DNA of 64,000 nucleotides from contig NZ_CP134049.1 of assembly GCF_031582965.1 (NCBI RefSeq), forward strand, positions 3,844,001 to 3,908,000, written 5' to 3'. This DNA comes from Bacillus sp. NEB1478 (GTDB lineage Bacteria; Bacillota; Bacilli; Bacillales; Fictibacillaceae). Shown piece after piece: positions 39,305-51,276 of this stretch. Made by a program: the position numbers and the translations under genes. The notes beneath the pieces are model-generated. The model was not told the origin of the DNA. It did not search any database and saw nothing but the letters and a program-made list of their open reading frames with translations. How positions within the stretch are numbered: the first letter of the stretch is position 1; each line of letters opens with the position of its first letter.

Positions 39305-40034
39305 AGAACATCCTCTTTAACTCAGACGTATATTCACCATCGTTTCCGTAAACAGTTAGAGGCGGCATAATGTGCAGATCAGGCTTGCCGTTCTTTAAAC
39401 CTTCTATTAAAAGCATGTTCGCTTCACTGCCTGATTTTGGATAAATTAGCTGCAGTTTTTTGGGCTCAAGTTGATATTGCCTCATATAAGCTAATATTTC
39501 CATAAGCCGATTCGGACGATGTACCATCGACACCTTTCCGCCTTGCTTTACGAGCTGACTGCTAACACGAATGACATCTTCTAATGAACAATGTATTTCA
39601 TGCCTCGCTATAGCTAAATGTTCATTTAAATTATGGTCTATTTCATTCATTGAAGGAAAATAGGGCGGATTGCATGTTAAAGCGTCAAATGTTCCAAAAC
39701 CATAGCGAGCTGGTGCCTCTTTTATATCTCCCAAATCCATCTGAACTTGTGTCGTTAATTCATTTAACGCTACGCTTCTCTTTGCCATACTATGCAGCTT
39801 TTCCTGTATCTCAACACCAGTAATTAGTGCATTTGACCGCTTGGTTAAAAGAAGCGCAACTGCACCATTTCCGCTGCAAAGATCGATTATCTTACCCCTT
39901 TTGATCGGAACCCAGGCGAAGCGACTCAGCAATACAGCATCCAATGAAAATGAAAAAACAGAAGGGCTTTGTATGATTTTCAAATCCTCATGCACCAAGT
40001 AGTCGACTCTTTCGTTCGGAAGGAGCTGTGTCAC
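39291..40034 (-). CDS. yabB: tRNA1(Val) (adenine-37-N6)-methyltransferase-like protein YabB
   Basis: SAM-dependent N6-adenine methyltransferase of the TrmN6 family: IDLCSGNGAVALLLTKR is the SAM loop and CNPPYF the NPPY catalytic motif. In B. subtilis the orthologue yabB has the same neighbours. The tRNA target is inferred from E. coli TrmN6. 247 residues, start ATG preceded by GAAAGGGG. Upstream is the second family C repeat. Confidence 0.9.
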   Translation of the reverse strand: MTQLLPNERVDYLVHEDLKIIQSPSVFSFSLDAVLLSRFAWVPIKRGKIIDLCSGNGAVALLLTKRSNALITGVEIQEKLHSMAKRSVALNELTTQVQMDLGDIKEAPARYGFGTFDALTCNPPYFPSMNEIDHNLNEHLAIARHEIHCSLEDVIRVSSQLVKQGGKVSMVHRPNRLMEILAYMRQYQLEPKKLQLIYPKSGSEANMLLIEGLKNGKPDLHIMPPLTVYGNDGEYTSELKRMFYGES

Positions 40035-40054
40035 AGCAAAAACCCCTTTCTATA

Positions 40055-40167
40055 GAAAACTTGGCTGACGATAAGCTTTTTTGTCAGCCTTAGTTGCACT
40101 TATACTTTAGACGTAAGCATGTTACTACATCATCATCCATCAGGTTAACAAGTTATTATTTCTTAAA
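40055..40167. repeat. Hairpin repeat family C, copy 2
   Basis: GAAAACTTGGCTGACG...GTCAGCCTTAGTTGCACTTATACT...GGTTAACAAGTTATTATTTCT, parallel to 22594-22706 and in the same orientation. The loop and middle differ while the stem and the TTAGTTGCACTTATACT core are kept. Confidence 0.8.
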
Positions 40168-40177
40168 GGTGTAATAA

Positions 40178-40206
40178 TAAAAAGCCTTCCCCTTAGGAAA
40201 GGCGTT
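40178..40206 (-). terminator. Terminator of yabA
   Basis: Minus-strand ACGCCTTTCCTAAGGGGAAGGCTTTTT, directly after the yabA stop. Confidence 0.88.
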
Positions 40207-40559
40207 TATTTCTTATTTAAAAATGAAAGACAGAACAAACAATCTCCCTCAGAACGGATACTTCCGTAGTGAAGGTTGCAAATGTGGAATCCTTCTTGGT
40301 AGAGACGAGCTAGGTTATCATAACCTTCGCCGATATCGGTTGATTCTTTTTTACCTTTAGAGGATGAAGTACTTGTTTTAGTACTTCTTTTTCCGTCGCG
40401 ATTTAGTTTGTTTCTCAAGTTTTCATTTTCCATCATGAGATGGTGGTTTTCTTCGATTAATGCCGCTAAATGGGTTTTTAACTCCTCAAGCTGATTCGAC
40501 AACTCTGTAATTTGTTCTTCCATTTGTACGACACGGGAAAATACACTCTTTTTTTCCAA
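40206..40559 (-). CDS. yabA: Replication initiation control protein YabA
   Basis: Binds DnaA and the sliding clamp DnaN to limit re-initiation. The 117 residues have an N-terminal leucine-zipper coiled coil (about 5-55), a Ser/Thr/Lys linker and a C-terminal zinc-binding DnaA/DnaN contact domain ([20 protein letters not shown]). The start is TTG at 40559, five bases after AGAGGTGG, giving [10 protein letters not shown] in register with the family; a GTG at 40568 lies inside that ribosome site. Confidence 0.94.
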   Translation of the reverse strand: MEKKSVFSRVVQMEEQITELSNQLEELKTHLAALIEENHHLMMENENLRNKLNRDGKRSTKTSTSSSKGKKESTDIGEGYDNLARLYQEGFHICNLHYGSIRSEGDCLFCLSFLNKK

Positions 40560-40573
40560 GAATTCCACCTCTT

Positions 40574-41404
40574 TTACTCTGTGGCCTGACTGAATAGTTC
40601 CTCTTTTTTGCCTGCTAGCTCGTCCAATGTAAATTCTGTTGTTCTTTCCATTGAAGGTATGTTTACTTGTATCAACTTCTCAAGCAAGTTCAAGCCAACA
40701 ACACGACCCACACCATGAGGCGTCATAATTTCCTCACCCACATCAGGCATTTCTTCTTTTGCTTCTTCGTAATAGTCATTTTCATACTTTAAACAGCACA
40801 TTAAACGGCCGCAAAGACCGGATATTTTAGCTGGGTTTAATGATAGGTTCTGATCTTTTGCCATTTTGATCGAGACAGGTTCGAAGTCTCCCAAAAATGT
40901 AGAACAGCATAACATTCGCCCGCAAGGACCAATTCCGCCTAGCATTTTTGCTTCATCTCTGACACCAATTTGTCTGAGTTCGATTCTCGTTCTGAAGATT
41001 GAGGCTAGATCTTTTACAAGTTCACGGAAATCAATTCTTCCATCTGCAGTAAAATAGAAGATAATTTTGTTTCGATCAAATGTATATTCAACATCGACCA
41101 GCTTCATGTCCAGCTGGTGTTCAATGATTTTTTCCTCACAACTATTAAACGCTTCCTTAGCGGCTGCTTTATTTTCTTCTACAGACAATATATCCTTCTG
41201 TGTCGCGAGCCGAACGACTTTCTTTAAAGGAAGAACAACATCATTCTCCCCGACTAGTTTCTTATCGATAACTACCTTGCCATACTCTATTCCACGCGCT
41301 GTTTCAACAATGACGAACGCGTCTTTTTTCACTTCAAGGTCGCCGGGGTCGAAATAATATACTTTACCCGCCTTTTTAAAGCGGATTCCCACTACCTCAT
41401 ACAA
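40574..41404 (-). CDS. ricT: Y-complex subunit RicT (YaaT, PSP1-domain)
   Basis: Part of the RicA-RicF-RicT complex, which carries Fe-S clusters and aids RNase Y-dependent mRNA maturation and Spo0A activation. The 276 residues include the PSP1 domain and Cys-rich segments [10 protein letters not shown] and [13 protein letters not shown]. It starts 4 bp after the holB stop and is followed by yabA after 14 bp, indicating one operon from tmk through yabA. Confidence 0.95.
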   Translation of the reverse strand: MYEVVGIRFKKAGKVYYFDPGDLEVKKDAFVIVETARGIEYGKVVIDKKLVGENDVVLPLKKVVRLATQKDILSVEENKAAAKEAFNSCEEKIIEHQLDMKLVDVEYTFDRNKIIFYFTADGRIDFRELVKDLASIFRTRIELRQIGVRDEAKMLGGIGPCGRMLCCSTFLGDFEPVSIKMAKDQNLSLNPAKISGLCGRLMCCLKYENDYYEEAKEEMPDVGEEIMTPHGVGRVVGLNLLEKLIQVNIPSMERTTEFTLDELAGKKEELFSQATE

Positions 41405-41408
41405 GGTT

Positions 41409-42398
41409 TTATCCCTCCCGTAATCGTAAAACCAATTGCTCCATCACCATAAGTGGGCTCACATTGCTTCTGAGTCTAGCCTGAGCAGTCAGAATCGATT
41501 GCAATGCTTCTCCTGCCTTCCGCTGAGACGTTTGAAGCGCCTGCTGCTCTAATGCTTGAAGCTGATCGAAAAACACAACGTTTTCCGTCTTTGATAAATG
41601 TATAGATAAAAGATCCCGATACCAGATCAAAAGTAAGTTTAAAGCTAATCGCAACTGTTCTTTTTCTTTGAAAAAACTAAGATATTGATCTTGTAATACA
41701 ACAAGACAATAATCAGGCCGCTGCCTTAGTTCCTCTGTTAATTGTATCACTTTGGCTCTAGCTTGTGCAAACCACTCTTCCCTACAAATTTCGAGCGCTT
41801 CTGCATAATCTGACGTAAGTGAAGAGGCTAATGCTGCGATCGGTTTTGGTATTTCTTCCTCAAGCAGTTTTTGTAAAATTCCTTCTGGAGCAAGGGGAGA
41901 GAACGATAATGTCTGAGCTCGGGAGCGGATCGTTTCGAGCAGATGATGTACCTGTTCCGTTAATAATACTGCGATCGTGTCCGACCCCGGTTCTTCCAAA
42001 AATTTCAGCAAACTATTTGCAGCCTGAACGGTCATTTTATCCGCATGCTCCACAATGTATACTTTTTTAGAAGATTCCATTCCGCTATAGGCAAATTCTT
42101 TTTGCAGGCTTCTGATTTGATCAATTTTTATGGACTGTCCATCAGGAGTGATGATATGAACATCAGGATGGTTGCCAGACGTTATCCTTTTACAGTTCGA
42201 ACAATTTTCACACGGGTCTCCATCGATGGCGTTTTTGCACATAAAAGCTTTCGCCAATACTTTTGCAACAGCCATCTTGCCTGTCCCATGTGCCCCTTCA
42301 AAAATATATGCATGAGCGAGCCGCTGCTTTTTGATGCTATTCTTCAATTGTTTAACAACCCGAGGCTGTGTCATGCTAGTTTCTTCCCAGCTCACCAT
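41409..42398 (-). CDS. holB: DNA polymerase III delta-prime subunit
   Basis: Clamp-loader subunit. The 329 residues show an AAA+ fold with Walker A-like EGAHGTGKMAVAK and a zinc module (CKNAIDGDPCENCSNCKR). The LLKFLEEPG and SRAQTL segments are typical of clamp loaders. The ATG at 42398 lies five bases after AGGTGG; a GTG at 42407 is within that site. Neighbours yaaR and ricT are as in B. subtilis. Confidence 0.95.
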   Translation of the reverse strand: MVSWEETSMTQPRVVKQLKNSIKKQRLAHAYIFEGAHGTGKMAVAKVLAKAFMCKNAIDGDPCENCSNCKRITSGNHPDVHIITPDGQSIKIDQIRSLQKEFAYSGMESSKKVYIVEHADKMTVQAANSLLKFLEEPGSDTIAVLLTEQVHHLLETIRSRAQTLSFSPLAPEGILQKLLEEEIPKPIAALASSLTSDYAEALEICREEWFAQARAKVIQLTEELRQRPDYCLVVLQDQYLSFFKEKEQLRLALNLLLIWYRDLLSIHLSKTENVVFFDQLQALEQQALQTSQRKAGEALQSILTAQARLRSNVSPLMVMEQLVLRLREG

Positions 42399-42410
42399 AT
42401 ATTCCACCTA

Positions 42411-42851
42411 CTACGTATATAGATTCACTAATAACCCTTTAATTTCACCTATCTTATCTAAAAGATGAATGGATTCTTTCTCCTGGCTCAACACCATTTC
42501 CGTTACTTGAATCAATCCTTCATCTACTTCCTTAACAAGTTTAAGCGTTCTTGATCTTCCTTGTTCGTTCCAGCTCTTGTTTTGCTTTAATTGCATTCCA
42601 AAGTCAACGGCTTCTTTTACAAAGCGCTGGACTAAGTTTTTATAAAGCTGCAGATCACGAACAGTTTGTGATTGAAGCAGTCTTTTTCCTTGTGCTTCAA
42701 TATCCCCCAGAAGCCGGGTCAACTGTTCTGACTGGAGTTTGTCACTTTGTTTAGACATCGTTTCTCCAAACGAAATAGATGGTTTTTTGTCTGCTTTCCC
42801 ATCATTATGTTTCGTATCGAGAACAGGTCTTATATCTTGACCAATTTTCAT
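42411..42851 (-). CDS. yaaR: DUF327 family protein YaaR
   Basis: A 146-residue, charged, largely helical protein with no signal or membrane segment, matching YaaR of B. subtilis in length and position between darA and holB. Conserved parts are SFGETMSKQSDKLQSEQL and LLQSQTVRDLQLYKNLVQRF. Function unknown; cotranscription with replication genes is the only clue. Confidence 0.9.
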   Translation of the reverse strand: MKIGQDIRPVLDTKHNDGKADKKPSISFGETMSKQSDKLQSEQLTRLLGDIEAQGKRLLQSQTVRDLQLYKNLVQRFVKEAVDFGMQLKQNKSWNEQGRSRTLKLVKEVDEGLIQVTEMVLSQEKESIHLLDKIGEIKGLLVNLYT

Positions 42852-42881
42852 AATTACCCCTCAATTAGACGTTTGATTGTA

Positions 42882-43226
<345 letters not shown>

Positions 43227-43871
43227 TTACTTTTCCTTATGATTCGCTAAAAGTATCTCTAAATCCTTTACGATTTCAAGAAACACAGTATCTGGATCTT
43301 GTTCTCCATTAATGCGGACAATTCGTTCTGTATTGTTTGAAAAGATATGCTTGAATCCTTCTCTTACTCGATCATGATAGGCGAATTCTTTTTGTTCGAT
43401 GCGGTCAAGATTGCCATCTCCATAACGTGCTCTCATTCTTTCTCTGCCTACTTGAGGTGAAACATCAACAAAATAACTTCGATCCGGCACTAATCCGCTA
43501 GTAGCGATGTTGTTCACTTGTAACACACGCTCTTCCCCTACACCAAGGCCAAATCCTTGATAAGCAAGTGAAGCATCAACAAACCGGTCACATAAAACTA
43601 CTTTCCCCTGCTCTAAAGCCGGGATGATCTTTTCGTGAACATGCTGGGCTCTTGAAGCTGCATACAATAACACTTCGGTTAGATCATGCATCTCTTTGTG
43701 CTCAGGATCTAAAATCAGTCCGCGAATCTTATCACTGATCCTTGTACCGCCTGGTTCACGTGTTTGGATAAAATCAATCTTTTGTTTTGCCAGATATTCA
43801 GCAACCTTTGAAACTTGTGTTGTTTTTCCTGATCCATCCGGACCTTCTAGCGTAATAAATAAACCATTCAA
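43227..43871 (-). CDS. tmk: Thymidylate kinase
   Basis: Phosphorylates dTMP to dTDP. The 214 residues show the P-loop GPDGSGKTT at 10-18, the TREPGGT motif and DRFVDASLAYQG. The start is TTG at 43871, eight bases after AAGGAG, giving MNGLFITLEG. It follows yaaO by 12 bp. Confidence 0.95.
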   Translation of the reverse strand: MNGLFITLEGPDGSGKTTQVSKVAEYLAKQKIDFIQTREPGGTRISDKIRGLILDPEHKEMHDLTEVLLYAASRAQHVHEKIIPALEQGKVVLCDRFVDASLAYQGFGLGVGEERVLQVNNIATSGLVPDRSYFVDVSPQVGRERMRARYGDGNLDRIEQKEFAYHDRVREGFKHIFSNNTERIVRINGEQDPDTVFLEIVKDLEILLANHKEK

Positions 43872-43883
43872 TGCTCTTGCTCC

Positions 43884-45308
43884 TTAATTAATATCAAATA
43901 CATACATCTCTTGTTTCTCAGTTGTCCCCTGAAACTTGGCACCTTTTTCTTTCAAAGAAAAATAAAGACGAATGCTCTCCGATGTTATTTTTTCCCCTTT
44001 AACAATCAATGGAATACCAGGAGGATATGGTATGACGGCAATGGCTGCTATATACCCGGCTGCATCCTCGATGAGTATTTTCTTTGCACGCAATTTTTTC
44101 ATTTGTGTATAAGTAAGCTCTAACATACTGACAGAAGGAAAAGCAGTCGGGATATTTTCCACTGATTCTTTATTTTTATAGACCTTAAGCTGATCTGCTA
44201 GGATATAAAAAACTTTCTTTAACTCAGATAACGAATCCATCATGCCAAGAGGAAGCACTAACAGTACATTCCGTTCATCTGCCAATTCAGGATAAATGCC
44301 TTCTTTTTCAAATAGACTTTGCAGTTTATATCCTGATATTTCCCTGTCTGACTGAATCGTAACCTTTAATGGATCTGTTACATATCCTTTTGGATTCTTT
44401 ACGACTTGAAGATGTGGCAATGAATCTATAAATTCCTTAAATGTCTGTGACTGGTTTATGATGCTTGTTACGTCTTCTTCCGATAGATTCTCCAGATAAA
44501 GACGGCTTAAGTCGAGCGAAGCCATCAAGAGATAAGAAGGTGAACTCGATTGAACCATCTGCAGGGCATGTGATAACCGATATTCATCGATTCTGTCACT
44601 ATTTACGTGTAGGAACGCACCCATTGTTAAAGCTGGTAGAGTTTTATGTGCAGATTGCACTGCAGCATCTGCCCCTTGTTGTATCGCCATCTTCGGCATA
44701 TCCTTTAACCCAAAATGTGCCCCATGTGCCTCGTCCACTAAAACAATTCCACCATGACCATGAATAGCATCTGCAATCCCAGTTATATCTTGCTGCAATC
44801 CATAGTAAGTTGGGTTTGTGAGAATGATTCCCTTTGATTCAGGGAATTTCGTTAAAGCGTCGTTTACCGTATCAATGGTAATCCCTAGTGGATAACCACC
44901 CTCTACATCCATTTCCGGTGATAAGAAAACTGGTGTAACTCCTGCAAGTTCAAGACCGTTAAGAACAGATTTATGGCTGTTTCGCTGAACGAATACTACA
45001 TCACCTTGTTCAAACGAAGACAAGATCATCGCAAGATTCCCTGATGTGCTGCCTCCAACCAGTAAATAGCTCTTGTTCACTTCATAAAAAGAAGCTAGAA
45101 GTTCCTGCGCTTCTTTTATCACTCCTTCTGGATGATGAAGATCGTCCAGACCAGTTAGTTCTGTCGCATCAAGAGGTAAAACCGTTTTAAAAAAAGCAGC
45201 TCCCGATTTCTCAAATATCTTTCCATTTTTATGACCCGGAACATGAAAAGACCATTTATTTTTCTTTGTATGATGAACTAACGCTTCGAATAGCGGTGCA
45301 TTTTTCAT
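43884..45308 (-). CDS. yaaO: Orn/Lys/Arg decarboxylase family protein YaaO
   Basis: PLP-dependent fold I decarboxylase of the short (non-response-regulator) class, 474 residues. PLP-binding features are GGSTSGNLA, VDEAHGAHFG and the Schiff-base Lys in SAHKTLPALT. The true substrate (lysine, arginine or another amino acid) cannot be told from sequence. In B. subtilis yaaN lies between csfB/xpaC and yaaO; here yaaO follows csfB directly. Confidence 0.92.
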   Translation of the reverse strand: MKNAPLFEALVHHTKKNKWSFHVPGHKNGKIFEKSGAAFFKTVLPLDATELTGLDDLHHPEGVIKEAQELLASFYEVNKSYLLVGGSTSGNLAMILSSFEQGDVVFVQRNSHKSVLNGLELAGVTPVFLSPEMDVEGGYPLGITIDTVNDALTKFPESKGIILTNPTYYGLQQDITGIADAIHGHGGIVLVDEAHGAHFGLKDMPKMAIQQGADAAVQSAHKTLPALTMGAFLHVNSDRIDEYRLSHALQMVQSSSPSYLLMASLDLSRLYLENLSEEDVTSIINQSQTFKEFIDSLPHLQVVKNPKGYVTDPLKVTIQSDREISGYKLQSLFEKEGIYPELADERNVLLVLPLGMMDSLSELKKVFYILADQLKVYKNKESVENIPTAFPSVSMLELTYTQMKKLRAKKILIEDAAGYIAAIAVIPYPPGIPLIVKGEKITSESIRLYFSLKEKGAKFQGTTEKQEMYVFDIN

Positions 45309-45398
45309 ATATAAAAATTCCTTTATCTAATACGTATGTAATGTCCTTACACATACTTCATTCTAACATATGTTCTAAGCTCAAAGAATTTTAAGACA

Positions 45399-45424
45399 CA
45401 AAAAAACAGGCTGTTTTAGCCTGC
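45399..45424 (-). terminator. Terminator of csfB
   Basis: Minus-strand CAGGCTAAAACAGCCTG followed by TTTTTTTG, at the csfB stop. Confidence 0.87.
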
Positions 45425-45427
45425 ATT

Positions 45428-45622
45428 TTAGGAAGACGCATTTACCAATTTTAGTTTTCTTAACTGAGATAAATAATGTTTATAGTAATCATCATTTGTT
45501 TTTGCAGTGAGTATTTTTTGTTCACATTCCTGGCAAATAAATTGATGAAGAATGTGTAAGCCTTGGTTCCTATTTTCTTCGCAGACCATGCACGTTTCCC
45601 CGTATTGTCGTGTCATTTTCAT
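45428..45622 (-). CDS. csfB: Anti-sigma factor CsfB (Gin)
   Basis: A 64-residue zinc protein that inhibits SigmaG (and SigmaE) so that compartment-specific sporulation programmes do not start early. Four cysteines, CxxC at 11-14 and 30-33, fit Gin. The ATG at 45622 follows GGAGG by seven bases and yields exactly the known length. A SigF promoter with a perfect -10 lies just upstream. Confidence 0.93.
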   Translation of the reverse strand: MKMTRQYGETCMVCEENRNQGLHILHQFICQECEQKILTAKTNDDYYKHYLSQLRKLKLVNASS

Positions 45623-45641
45623 TCTTCCACCTCCATAATGC

Positions 45642-45671
45642 CATTGTTGCCAGAATTGTTTATCGATATAC
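45642..45671 (-). promoter_or_regulatory. SigF promoter of csfB
   Basis: Minus-strand -35 GTATA (45671-45667), 15-bp spacer, -10 GGCAACAATG (45651-45642), which fits GGNNANAHTR at every position. Confidence 0.85.
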
Positions 45672-45929
45672 ATTAATTCAAAATATTTGAAGTTTCTTTT
45701 AAAATGTATGAAACTCTGGCTCTTGTTGTGTCTGTCTTTATGTTAATCGAAAAAATAAACCAAGTATGCGCCACTTATATAACCTTTTACCCCAGTGGGA
45801 CAAGGCTTTAAACAGCTTAATGTTCTATAAACTGCATATTGAATTATTATTACAATATTTAAAAATAATGGACAATAATGTTAGAATATTTAGAAAATAT
45901 GTAGTTAATAAAGAAAATTGCATTAATCT

Positions 45930-46155
45930 TAATACGCTTACAGTAGCAAGATGCCCGCACTGCAGGGCATTAGCCAATGGCTGCAAAGAAAGCTGTGACA
46001 CTTAATACACGTGACCGGTTATATGAGGTTTTTATCAGAAACAGGGACATACCTGTCAGCTCTGTATGTTATACTAAATACAAACCTTTGAAACTTAACT
46101 TTTTACATTACCTGTTCCAGTGCCCTGCTCGATTGTTTATTGAGCAGGGCTTTTT
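45930..46155 (+). ncRNA. Possible small RNA with orphan plus-strand terminator
   Basis: GCCCTGCTC...GAGCAGGGC followed by TTTTTCT (46131-46155) is a strong terminator reading on the plus strand, where no gene precedes it. An extended -10, TGTTATACT (46066-46074), would start an RNA of about 80 nt; upstream hairpins (ATGCCC/GGGCAT at 45950-45971, ACATAC/GTATGT near 46046-46069) allow a longer form. No open frame here has a ribosome site. The rest of 45674-45930 holds nothing recognised. Confidence 0.4.
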
Positions 46156-46186
46156 CTATTGCGTTTTTAAAAAAAGACAACAAAAA

Positions 46187-46210
46187 AACAGGCTCTATTC
46201 AGAACCTGTT
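46187..46210 (-). terminator. Terminator of the cold-shock gene
   Basis: Minus-strand AACAGGTTCTGAATAGAGCCTGTT followed by TTTTTG. Confidence 0.87.
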
Positions 46211-46227
46211 TTATAATTCATTTAGAA

Positions 46228-46440
<213 letters not shown>

Positions 46441-46632
46441 CTAGTGCGTTACCACACAAATGTTTTACTATCCTTGCCCAAAGTGATTCTCAAGAGTGAA
46501 AATCGAATCTCATACTATCGTTTACACCGAACAAAAATAATTTATATTCATCATAACAGTTAAGAGAACTTAATGCAAATCCGCACCTGTAATAAACTAT
46601 AAAAGTGCAGCCGATTTATTGAAAATGGCGTA

Positions 46633-46868
46633 GCGAATTTTGCTGAATAATGTCGGTTCGTGGTTAAATCAAAATTAATGTATATATAATGAAATTTTTC
46701 GTAGATATATGGCCGATTACCGTGGAATTATTGGCGATTACCGTGGAATTATGGAATGACGGGGGCTTTTAATGGTTTGTGAAGAAGTATTTTTACAAGG
46801 TTGGAAGATGGAATGATCCATCTTCTTCCTTTTTAATCTTGTTTTTGGCAATTTTTTAGTTTTTTTTA
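46633..46868 (+). repeat. ~235-bp repeat family D, copy 1
   Basis: Parallel to 47639-47871: GCGAATTTTG, ATGTCGGTTCGTGGTTAAATC, then a run of ~21-base degenerate units starting CGTGGA (CCGTGGAATTATTGGCGATTA), CGGGGGCTTTTA, AAGGTTGGAAGATGGA and a GAAGATGGA/TCCATCTTC terminator (46804-46825) with T-run on the plus strand. No open frame persists across copies. Confidence 0.82.
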
Positions 46869-46945
46869 TTCTTGTAATTAAAATGAACATAAATTTGTGT
46901 AACTAATTACAACGGATTTGTTGTGATATTTGAAATTAAAAATAA

Positions 46946-46982
46946 AAAATCTCAGTCTAGTGAACGGAGAACGGAGATTTTT
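46946..46982 (-). terminator. Terminator after the VOC gene
   Basis: AAAAATCTC...GAGATTTTT (near-symmetrical) lies about 75 bp beyond the VOC stop and could end transcription from either side. Confidence 0.65.
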
Positions 46983-47054
46983 CTTCTGCTTATTTTCAAT
47001 TTCTTTTTCAACTAACGCACCAGGTTAGCTCAATAGCAAATGAATTACAGCTCC

Positions 47055-47405
47055 TTATTTCTCCCAAAGTTCGACAAGTCGACCTTCTGGATCTTCAATC
47101 CAAATAAACTTCCCAAATTCACTAATCTCTTTTTTCTTTGCAAGAGGTACACCAATATGTTCAAGATGCTTAATAGTTTCGTTTAGATTATGTACTTCGA
47201 AATTTAACATCACTTGTTGTTCTGTTGGAAAATAACTGTCATCCTCGGTAAAGAAAGAAAAGATAGTCTCATTTCCTAATTCGGATTTTATCACAGTCCC
47301 ATTCCAATTTTCTATTTCAATCTTCAACACTTCACTGTACCATTTTTTTATAACTTCAAGATTCTTAGTTCTCCAAAATATTCCTCCAAAGCCTTTTATC
47401 ATCAT
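47055..47405 (-). CDS. VOC-superfamily (glyoxalase/bleomycin-resistance-like) protein
   Basis: A 116-residue protein, MMIKGFGGIFWRTKNLEVIKKW, with the paired beta-alpha-beta-beta-beta modules of vicinal oxygen chelate proteins. It ends IWIEDPEGRLVELWEK, where the Glu is a typical metal ligand. Substrate unknown. AGGAG precedes the ATG. The gene is not part of the B. subtilis rrn-csfB interval and lies between the two family D repeats, suggesting insertion or transfer; its A/T-rich codon use is not obviously different from the flanks. Confidence 0.88.
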   Translation of the reverse strand: MMIKGFGGIFWRTKNLEVIKKWYSEVLKIEIENWNGTVIKSELGNETIFSFFTEDDSYFPTEQQVMLNFEVHNLNETIKHLEHIGVPLAKKKEISEFGKFIWIEDPEGRLVELWEK

Positions 47406-47638
47406 ATCTAACTCCTGTCTGTCATCAAATTTTTAGCTATCCGATTAGATATTCGAGATTTAAATTTAAGTTCCTTTTTCAACTGTGATGTTCAATATTT
47501 TAAGTTTATTTTTCATCACCATCTTCCTCATTAAACTTTCTTAATGGAAACCTGCTGATTTGCAGCGATAATGACTTTGGCTAGGAATGGTGGAGCAGAT
47601 TTGAAGCGAGTTTGATGCGGATTTGAAGCGGATTTGAT

Positions 47639-47871
47639 GCGAATTTTGTTGAATCATGTCGGTTCGTGGTTAAATCCAAATTTACGTGGATATAATGGTG
47701 TTTTTCGTGGAAATATGGCCGCTAACCGTGGAATTATTGGCGATTACCGTGGAATTATGGAGTGTCGGGGGCTTTTAGGAGTTGTTAAAGAGGTGTTTTT
47801 ATAAGGTTGGAAGATGGAAGTGTCCATCTTCTTCCTTTTTGGTCTTATTTTTTAACGTTTTTTAGCTTTTT
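47639..47871 (+). repeat. ~235-bp repeat family D, copy 2
   Basis: Same order as 46633-46868, with five CGTGG-initiated units of 20-21 bases and the GAAGATGGA/TCCATCTTC terminator (47810-47831). Remaining 47406-48099 DNA is non-coding; another hairpin, GACGA TTCGTC within GAAGAGG...CTTCTTC, is at about 47902-47928. Confidence 0.82.
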
Positions 47872-48091
47872 TGACCGAAATCTTACTTTTTAAATAGAAA
47901 AAGAAGAGGGATGACGATTCGTCTTCTTCCTTTTTTAACTTTTTAGCTCTGAATAGGATATTCCCACAATTAGCTTTGACAATCTCACACTTTTTGGATT
48001 GAAACCCACAGTTTTTCATGAGATACTCGCGAACCAACATCAATCGACAAAAAAAGTAGGTGGATCTTGGCTATCTTCTACCATTTTAAAA

Positions 48092-48123
48092 ACAAAAAAG
48101 AAGATGGATTTTCATCCATCTTC
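48092..48123 (-). terminator. rRNA operon terminator
   Basis: Minus-strand GAAGATGGATGAAAATCCATCTTC followed by TTTTTTG, seven bases beyond the 5S 3' end. The stem sequence is the same as in the family D hairpins, but with the T-run on the opposite strand. Confidence 0.88.
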
Positions 48124-48129
48124 CTCATT

Positions 48130-48245
48130 TGCTCAGCGACGTCCTACTCTAACAGGGGGAGACCCCCAACTACCATCGGCGCTGAAGAGCTTAACTTCCG
48201 TGTTCGGTATGGGAACGGGTGTGACCTCTTCGCCATCATCACTGA
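48130..48245 (-). rRNA. rrf: 5S ribosomal RNA
   Basis: Minus strand contains GCGAAGAGGTCACACCCG, TTCCCATACCGAACACGG and AAGTTAAGCTCTTCAGCG, the canonical Bacillus 5S core, with complementary ends. Ends are approximate to a few bases. Confidence 0.96.
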
Positions 48246-48335
48246 ACCTATCATGACGTTAACCATGATTTATTGGGTTTGAGAGTATGTTCTCTCAAAA
48301 CTAGATACGACGTTTCCAAACGTTATGCTTTTTTA

Positions 48336-51271
<2,936 letters not shown>

Positions 51272-51276
51272 TTATA

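Noticed and set aside
45766..46216. Two plus-strand open frames of 79 codons
   Set aside because: They lack ribosome sites and known motifs, and overlap hairpins and a terminator; a non-coding RNA is the better reading.
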